Source of the DNA: Cladochytrium replicatum
Lineage: Eukaryota > Chytridiomycota > Chytridiomycetes > Cladochytriales > Cladochytriaceae
Direction: 5' to 3'
Assembly: GCA_025526935.1 (NCBI GenBank)
Contig: JAHLKD010000031.1
Location: forward strand, 62,001-126,000
DNA length: 64,000 bases
Part shown: piece after piece, positions 57,353 to 64,000 of the stretch
Position numbering within the stretch: the stretch's first letter is position 1
How the letters are laid out: every line of letters begins with the position of its first letter
The notes under the pieces: generated by a model
Database searches by the model: none
What the model saw: the letters and a program-made list of their open reading frames with translations, nothing else
Told to the model about the DNA's origin: nothing
Translations under genes and position numbers: made by a program

Positions 57353-59764
57353 ATGGCGATCGCCGTCGTCGCCGCTGCCGCTTTCCTGTCGTCGCTCTCG
57401 GCTGCCTCTGTTGCATACCTGCAGCCGCACTGGGCCATCGAGTTAGCAGTCCGACAGAATCGTCGGGTCCTGTTCTGTTTCGCCTGTGCGCATCTGAACG
57501 ATTATGATGAATTCGTTGCAGCTGCGGCGATCTTGACTGCCGCTGCAGTAGCAAAAGCGAGGCAGGCGCGGAAGACAGAAGGTGGCGGCAGTGACGATGA
57601 GGCTGATAAAGGGGATGATGCGGGAGGATTTGCGGCTGAGGATGTGGATATGAGCTCAAGCAGCGGAAATGAAGGAAGTGCAGCGGGGAGTCGTAATGTG
57701 ATGAATGAGATGCGCGAGAAAACCAACGAGGTGATGGAGAAGACGGCTCAGTGGTGGAGGGACCTTTTGTCGCCGCCTCCGTCGCATATGCCACAGAGCA
57801 CTGCTGCAGGACCGATGAGTGCAGAATGGTGGAACGCGCTGGCGGCCAACATCGTAAAAGCTGGTGAGGACATGAAGACACTTGGCAGGAATGCGGTGGG
57901 CGGATCGGGATCTCGGGTAGCTGAGAGGGATGACACTACATTCACCGATAACACTACTTCCTCGAACTCGGCCGAGGAGGGGGAAACGGGGGATGATACC
58001 ACCGAAGAAGACTTGGAAGAATCGAATCTTCCGGTCGAGGGCGAGGATGCTGGGGAGCAATCGGAACCTATTGCGGAAACGGCCGAATCTTCGACAGAAC
58101 GTGAGGTTGAAACTGACACAGAAGCCGAGAAATCAAACGTTGCCGCGACGGATGTACGTGGAACTGAGGAAAGTTCTAATGATGACGGTAGCGATGGAGA
58201 ACATGTGGCAGCGGATCAACGTCAATGGTGGAAGCGTCTCTCATTCCCCAAACCTCAAATTCAAATTCCGCAAGTCCAGCTCCCTCAAATGCAACTTCCC
58301 CAGATGAACCTCCCCCAAATGCAACTCCCTCAGATGGCCCTTCCGCAAATACCACAAATAAACCTCCCGAACGTGCAGCAACAGATTCAGCAGCAGATGG
58401 ACCAAATGCGCCAGCTTTTGGTCGCAGAGTTGGCAACTGCGTCAACTATTCCACAACTGGCTCTGGCGAACACGATGCCATCGAACTGGCGATCAGCATT
58501 CGCGGCGACATTCCCCGAAGTTGTAGGTGAGAAAGGATCTGCTGCACCGCCATGGCCCAGGAGAACTACATCGTTGCCCGGCGGTGCGGTAGACGGCAAA
58601 CCAGAGGAAAGCGATGCGATGCATGAGATGGACGGCGATCACACACATGCTGCTCCACCATGGTTTGACCCCGAGCAGCATGAGAAAGTTGTCGCGCTAT
58701 CGGTTGACGATGCGCCGTCGTTGTGGACAGAAGAGGTATTGGACATTTTGAAAGAGTACGATGCACATTGCACTTTCTGTAAGTCGAAGGAGCCTTAATA
58801 TGTCACTTTGATTAATCTTTCATCTATTTAAGTCATTATCGGGGCACAAGTTGAAGTGCATTCCGGCCCTCTTGATCTCAAAGATCTCCATGAGGAGCCC
58901 GAACATAACTCTGGTGATGGTCCGGAATCACCACGCTCTCCTCGACGAATGTCTGCACCGCCACTACGATCACGTACAGTGCGCTCTCCTCAACCTGGCG
59001 ACGACGACGAAGGAAAACCTGACCTTTGGTCATTCTCGCCTGAGGACCATCGAGGTGTCGGACTTATGCACCGGATGCTCGCAGAAGGTCACGAACTTGG
59101 GAACCACACGTGGTATGACCGACCCAGCATTCTCCTCCCCCGGGCGACGTTCGAGGAAGAGATTCTCAAGATGGACAAGTTGATCCATTCCGCGCACGAA
59201 AAGCTACACGGCCCGAAACAAACTTCGTTCCAACGCTCTCAGTACGATGAGTCCCCGACAGACGAAGAAGGCGACGATGATGGCGCTGAGGATGCGAAAA
59301 TGATTCCGGACGACGATGGAGTGAGTTTGAGAAAAGTGCCGGTTGGGACTGAGGCAAGCAAGGTGCCCAAGTGGTTCCGGCCAGGTGGAGGATGGTTCAC
59401 GGATCGTATTGTGTCAACAGTACAGAGGCACGGGTATCGTACTGCACTGGGTTGCGTATTTCCTCATGATCCGCACGTCACGAATCCTCGTGTGAACGCA
59501 TGGCACGTTCTTCGAGGTGTTCACCCTGGCGCAGTGATCGTGTTGCACGATGCCAGACAGAGGATCTTGGAGACGTTGAGGGTTGTATTGCCAGAGTTGA
59601 AGAGGAAGGGGTATAGGGTTTGCACGCTTTCAGAAACTTACAAGTGGTCTTTGGACGGAATGCGGTCGGCTGTTGCCAAAGCCGAGAAGGAACTCGAAGC
59701 AATTGGAGACAGCGCTGCTGATCAAGAGACAAAAGGTGAAGGCGAGGATCTCGTTTCGTCGTGA
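57353..59764 (+). CDS. Membrane-linked polysaccharide deacetylase (NodB/CE4 domain)
   Basis: Predicted to remove acetyl groups from a wall polymer such as chitin. Exons are 57353-58778 and 58833-59764. The N-terminus has a hydrophobic stretch (VVAAAAFLSSLSAASVAYL) that may be a signal or anchor, and a second (FVAAAAILTAAAVAKA). A long acidic/Ser-rich region and a run of LPQMQ-type repeats (58244-58386) precede the catalytic domain. Motif 1 is VALSVDDAPSLWTEEVL (DD retained), motif 2 HELGNHTWYDRPSILLP, motif 3 WFRPGGGWFTDRI, and late GAVIVLHDARQ then GYRVCTLSETY. Motif 2 has Asp-Arg where the classic second His should be, and an insert of about 60 residues follows motif 1. I recall NHxxxDxPSI/FRPGxG-type deacetylases as a known subfamily. 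Confidence 0.8.
58244..58386 (+). repeat. In-gene repeat encoding PQMxL pentads
   Basis: About eight 15-nt units encode variants of QLPQM (QIPQV, QLPQM, NLPQM, ALPQI), then a Gln run. It lies before the deacetylase domain and likely forms an extended linker. Confidence 0.8.
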
Positions 59765-59865
59765 TGGACAATCATATGCTCATTGTTGCTTACTGTACGA
59801 TAATTTTTGTTCTGAATAAGTTTGATCAATTTATCATGAAGTGCTGGTGTGACGCCACATCGACC

Positions 59866-62123
59866 ATGTCAGAAACTGAGACCACCAAGCGGCAATTGCG
59901 GAGAAAACGGCAGAGCAAAGAAAGGAGAAGAAAAATAAGGCAGGAACGCGCGCAAGAAAGAGATTCACTTAGGAAAATAGGTAAACCTTTCTGGAGGATT
60001 TGCGGCCCATCCGGATTGAAACAAAATCCAGCTCAAGCAGATGTTGAAAGCAAAATCAAAAGGCAACGAGAACGGGAAACAGAAATGAAGGAAAGGTACT
60101 TCATCTGTTGGTTCCTGGAGTTTCGGACATCGTCAACCATGAAATATATCCGGTCGATCTTTATGAAGCTGGCAATTAACAAATATTCGACATCTCCTTA
60201 ACCACTGTGACTTTTTTGTTATGATTCTTACAACAGGGAAATTCAGCGACTACTTTGGGAGCAGCGTGAGCAGCAGCTCGACGCATATAATGTTGAGAGA
60301 AAGAAGCAAACGATCGCTTCGAAGGAGAAGGATGTTCTTGCACGCGTAAGAAATGTTGCTGACAGTTTTCAATCGCTGCTGATCAAAAATGATTCAGAAA
60401 AAGCGAGAAGAAACAATGGCGGCTCTCGAAAGAGCAAAAGCTGTCGCGGCCTCACTGAACCTCCTCCCGACGAAAACAATTCGATTTGCTGCGGCTACTG
60501 CGAACATCGATATGTCGTCCAACCCTTCTTTGGTTGGTTTGATGTATTGCTTCTTTGCTTGCCGTCTAAACTCCCAAGATGATTAGTCATCCATCATTGA
60601 TGCTACAGTTCGAAAGCCAGCGCGTCAGGACAACCAGCTGGCTGATTCGCAAGAGCTTCGCACAAGCGTAGAGCTTTCGCGTCCCACTGGAGATGTAAGT
60701 TTTTACAGTAACTGATCCATACTCTTTGGTCTGACCCTTTCTTTTCCAAAAAACAAAGCCAAACGCTTGTCCCTACTTTTTGAGAACAGGGGTGTGCCCG
60801 AATGGAAGCGGATGCCGGCGTGTGCACCCGACAACATCTATAACATCGCGTACAATCTTATTCAAGAACCTCTTCGAGTTCGCAGCTGCAATCAACACGG
60901 TCAATGGATTGGTGGTCTGTACACTTCTGAAGTCCAATCATATTTCTTATTGAACAATAATCCCCAGTTCGTTGACGAGATTAAGGCAGTCTTAATTTAT
61001 TTCGAGTTTTTCAAAGACCTGCAGCAATTGCTGTTTCCTTATGGAGGAATCAAAGATATTAAGGTATGACTTCCGCAAGTTTGTCAGTAATAGTTTAACT
61101 GACTCGGAAAAAAGACGTGCGTCAATTCTTGTGCTCACTTGAAAGGGAATGTGTATGTAGATTTTGAAGACGAGCTCAAGTCAATCGACGCGCTTGAATG
61201 CTTGAATGGTACAATATTAAGAGGGAAGCCATTGCGAGGCGAATTTGTTACCATACAAAGCTGGAGTAAAGCAGTTTGTGGTAGGAATTATCAAACGCAC
61301 TCAAATTTTGTTTCATTGTCGATGATTTTCAGGCAGTCACTTGCGAGGAAAATGCGTGAAAGGAGGCGAATGCAACTATCTACACGTAGGTTGTTTTAGG
61401 GTGAATCGAGCTCAAATGCTCACAATCGGCTTCAAGGTTGCTCCAAATCCCAAAAACCATCTCCCATGGCATGTTTCTCAGCATCAACCGTCATCTGTCA
61501 AGTTTGGCGGCACTCATAGCAGCCGAATTGCCAAATCTCCGGACGTTGTTGCTGAGAAAAAGTCTTTGCAACCAACGGCGCAAGACAATATCGCCGCAAA
61601 GATTTCAGCTCAGCCTGATTGGTCCGCAGAACCTGCTTACAAAGCTACAGTCCAATCACAAACTCCAGATGAAACCCCAATAGACAATCCTCAGGCGAAG
61701 TCTGCCCCAGAACAGACAAATACTGCTCAAAGCGAACCGAAAACGAAAGCAACTAGAAATCACGGCCGACGGGAAACCACAAATTCAAAACAACAGAGAG
61801 AAGATTCGCATCGGTCGAAGTCTTCAATGTCTCGTAAGAAGAGGCATCATAAGAGCTACAGGAGTTCCAGTTCCGATTCAGATTCAGATTCAGATGATTT
61901 GAGAAATAGGAAACCGACGAAGAAAGAGAACAAACGTGATCGCAAAGGCTCCAGGCAATATTACAGATCAACTTCTGAGTCTGATTCGGACGAGCGGAAC
62001 GTTCGGCGGCGTCATAGATCGACTTCCGAATCCGAATCAGAGGATAAACGCAAAAAGAAAAAACGGAAGAACGATGATAGGAATAGCTTCTCCCGAAAGA
62101 GGCACAATCACGAGCATCGTTAA
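59866..62123 (+). CDS. U2AF35-related splicing factor, ZRSR2-like
   Basis: RNA-binding protein expected to recognise the 3' splice site, in animals and plants chiefly of U12-type introns. The ATG at 59866 gives MSETETTKRQLRRKRQ and a basic helical leader (REIQRLLWEQREQQLDAY). The first CCCH finger is CPYFLRTGVCPNGSGCRRVH (C-x8-C-x5-C-x3-H) at about 60765-60825, followed by TSRTILFKNLFEF. The atypical RRM (UHM) has FFKDLQQLLFPYGGIKDIKV, HLKGNVYVDFEDELKSIDA and RGKPLRGEFV. The second finger is CGSHLRGKCVKGGECNYLHV, then PNPKNHLPW. The long tail is Ser/Arg/Asp-rich (SSSSDSDSDSDDLRNRK, RHRSTSESESEDKRKKKK). The extended N-terminus and long RS-like tail favour ZRSR over plain U2AF35. Introns are short; one between finger 1 and the RRM I did not place exactly. 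Confidence 0.85.
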
Positions 62124-62289
62124 ATCATCGATGGGTGTCATCCGATCGGCCCAACTAGTGTTTGAGGTCAACAATGCATTATTTGACTTACTTCGGTTTG
62201 GACTTGGTATCATATCATACATAATAAAAAGATTGTATTGATGAAATGGCAAGTTTAGCCATTTTGCAGAACAGTTATACAACATCCCT

Positions 62290-62720
62290 GAGCTTGCTGC
62301 TTCAATGTGCAGATGTATCGGCGTGCAGCTGCTTTTCGAAAGTTGAACCCACCAGCAGTTGATATGTTCGAACCAATCACCAAGAGCGGGACACATATCA
62401 TGAGTTTTTTGGACGTGGTTCGAAGGCACACCGGATCCTATCTTTTACGGATGTTCAGGGATCAGGCCAAGGCATTGGGTGCTAGGTGGCCAGTTGGCTG
62501 GATTCATGAATAGAAGGACACTCCATTCCTCAACAGCGTGACCTCAAATTTCTCGCCCAATAAGCCCAACGAAGCGAGGATGTTTATTTATCATAGTTTC
62601 TCCAAAATCAACGGCATGCTACATAGCGAACGCCGACATTGTTCGACAGATTGCGATTTCTCGGATGACGGAGTTTTCAAAGATGGGGTCGAGACGCTTT
62701 GAGATGCAAGGGATTCTGCT
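62290..62720 (+). pseudogene. P450 5'-end relic of the tandem-pair type
   Basis: Shows QMYRRAAAFRKLNP, LLRMFRDQAKALGARWPVGW, then IANADIVRQIAISRMTEFSK in other frames. These match exons 1-3 of the two intact P450 genes (MYQRAAAFRKLNPD, LFKDLVRSLGGRWPARW, NADIVREVALSRVTEFSK). Intact P450 exons are missing after that point, stops interrupt it, and no haem loop is present. It is a truncated copy about 47 kb from the functional pair. Confidence 0.8.
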
Positions 62721-63171
62721 GCCACACGGAGGAAAGGCGAAGGGATGCCGCCGTCGAAACATTACTGAAAGGGAAGGAATGCAGACCGATGTCCTGAAGG
62801 ATAATGACCTGTTTGTGGCAAATCAAGGCCGCAGCAGCAAGTTCAAAGATAAACACTGCAATCCACTGCAAAGTTCCCAAGAATGGAACACTGGAGCAGT
62901 TTGCACGATCCAGACGGTGGCTGACTGGTTATTTAGGATACATGCATATCAAGTTCAAACCGGATTGGCGTGATTGGTGACCTATGGAAACGCTTGAAAT
63001 TAGTAGCGTCGCGTGTTCCATTTCCGGCCATTGCGTGGCTGCACGACATCGTGGGATTTAAAGGCCAGCGCGCTACATAGGGTCATTCGTCGTCGTAGAG
63101 TTTACCATAGAATCAAACCGCTTGCATAGACGATCAGGTAGAGCTGCCTTAAAGATCCTATCTTGGAAGTA
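62721..63171. other. Interval with no recognised gene
   Basis: Follows the P450 relic; could contain eroded P450 exons, but no further motif is recognisable. Confidence 0.4.
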
Positions 63172-63461
63172 CTAACAAACAACATCTTGAAGCCTCATGA
63201 ACCCCTTGTCGACCATCCCGCCCAACATCCGCACCTTCCTCTTCCGTCGCACAGCGTCCACTATCGTGCGAAACAACGCTGAGTCTTCACCCACGAGAAC
63301 TAGGTCCGCGATAGCACTTGGTCGGAACACTGTACGCAAACAAGAATCTTCGTCGATCACTATAGCGAGGATCAAGCCCATGCGAACGTCAGATGCAACG
63401 ATGCAAAAGGCATCTATAATGTTCGGATCAGTAATGGGAACTGGTGTGGTTGTGGGGTTGA
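63172..63461 (-). CDS. Hypothetical coding fragment
   Basis: A minus-strand frame of about 95 residues reads PVPITDPNIIDAFCIVASDV, LILAIVIDEDSCLRTVF, SAIADLVLVGEDSALF and ends at 63172. It could begin at an acceptor (AAGCTCAG) near 63462. The hydrophobic and charged pattern is protein-like but the family is unknown. It may be a downstream exon of the partial gene at 63686-64000, although the phases I tried do not fit. Confidence 0.3.
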
Positions 63462-63685
63462 TTTCTGAGCTTCATTGAGGGAGCATACAAGATGGTCTGC
63501 TTTTTTACCCATGACTGCTGTTTTCTTAATATCAGTTTATTATTTCGTATGTCCAAACGAGGCTTATGCACACCTTACAGGCAAGAGGACTCTTGGACAT
63601 ATTATGACAACATCGATACTTTTCAGTCTGACGTCCGCTATTTAACAAGGATGATAAACCAGGACTGAGCGTCTCCCTTTTTCCA

Positions 63686-64000
63686 TCATTCGATCGCAAC
63701 ACTCTCTAGGTAGCTCACCGACGTAGCCAAAAGTTCACTCGGCAACGTTGATCCACCAGCTTCTCCAGGCTTCATATCCAGCAGTATGATCAAAACTCCT
63801 TTGATCACCGATTCAAGACCAATAAACCGCGGAGAAGGAATACTAACAAAAAGCTTCCTCCACTGACGCAAATCTTTCGCTTTCATTCGATTTACCAACT
63901 GCCCATTGAATGTATCTTCACTCAGCGACATTTCAATGCGAGTCTTGGTTAGCCTTGGGGGCAGCATGAGCTCGAGCGCTATGATCACGCATCCCACCGC
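63686..64000 (-). CDS. Unidentified gene, C-terminal part (runs off window)
   Basis: Open from the window edge to a stop at 63686, about 104 residues. It reads GCVIIALELMLPPRLTKTR, EDTFNGQLVNRMKAKDLRQW, FVSIPSPRFIGLESVIKG and SELLATSVSYLESVAIE. A GTGAGC that could be a donor lies inside the last codons, so the true last exon may be further downstream. No family recognised. Confidence 0.4.
   Translation of the reverse strand, partial: AVGCVIIALELMLPPRLTKTRIEMSLSEDTFNGQLVNRMKAKDLRQWRKLFVSIPSPRFIGLESVIKGVLIILLDMKPGEAGGSTLPSELLATSVSYLESVAIE

Noticed and set aside
57288-57881. Minus-strand Ser/Pro/His-rich frame of about 197 codons
   Set aside because: Antisense to the acidic leader of the deacetylase gene, whose codon bias explains it.
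1-64000. CRISPR arrays, bacterial operons or prophage
   Set aside because: No regular direct-repeat/spacer array; intron-rich genes show a eukaryotic nuclear genome.

Overview
The window looks like nuclear DNA of an early-diverging fungus, most likely a chytrid (Chytridiomycota). Genes lie on both strands and are cut by many short GT-AG introns (about 45-75 bp). They include fungal or eukaryotic families such as an RSC7-type chromatin remodelling subunit, an ELO elongase, PLC-delta, P450s and ISU1. A U2AF35-related ZRSR-type splicing factor and a decayed HARBI1-like transposase also fit early fungi better than yeasts. The phylum is inferred from gene content, not proven.

Layout. 1-10 kb: the 3' end of VPS35 (+), an NR2C2AP-like gene (+), then DNA primase small subunit and an AT-hook/RSC7/PHD chromatin protein (both -). 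10-15.2 kb: two tandem P450 genes (+). 15.2-19 kb: gene-poor DNA with a short tandem repeat and a dead DNA transposon. 19-35.4 kb: a block of minus-strand genes: a seven-helix membrane protein, ELO elongase, a VPS3/TGFBRAP1-like tether subunit, phospholipase C and threonyl-tRNA synthetase. 35.5-40.1 kb: an accessory island with a P450 relic, two tandem tRNA-derived SINEs, tRNA-Arg(ACG) and an old LTR-element fossil. 40.2-47.2 kb: a small membrane protein, a membrane-anchored WD40 protein, a disrupted AVT3-like transporter with an internal inversion, and a gamma-glutamylcyclotransferase-like enzyme. 48-62.1 kb: a small hypothetical gene, ISU1, a four-helix membrane protein, an unknown protein with an ankyrin-like stretch, an FCP1-like HAD protein, SNF8/VPS22 (disrupted), a polysaccharide deacetylase and a ZRSR2-like factor. 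62.3-64 kb: another P450 relic and pieces of unidentified minus-strand coding sequence.

Three genes serve endosomal traffic (VPS35 retromer, VPS3-like CORVET subunit, SNF8 ESCRT-II), but they are scattered and not co-regulated in any visible way. The most notable observations are the RSC7-PHD fusion, a 9-nt microexon encoding the core of the P450 oxygen-activation motif, a 105-bp conversion-like identical block between the two P450s, a recent tandem SINE pair whose only two differences lie in the pol III promoter boxes, the inverted segment inside the transporter, and an exact 17-bp inverted repeat inside SNF8 codons. Several otherwise conserved genes show one-base frame jumps that no intron explains. 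Either these are decaying genes or the assembly carries residual indel errors.
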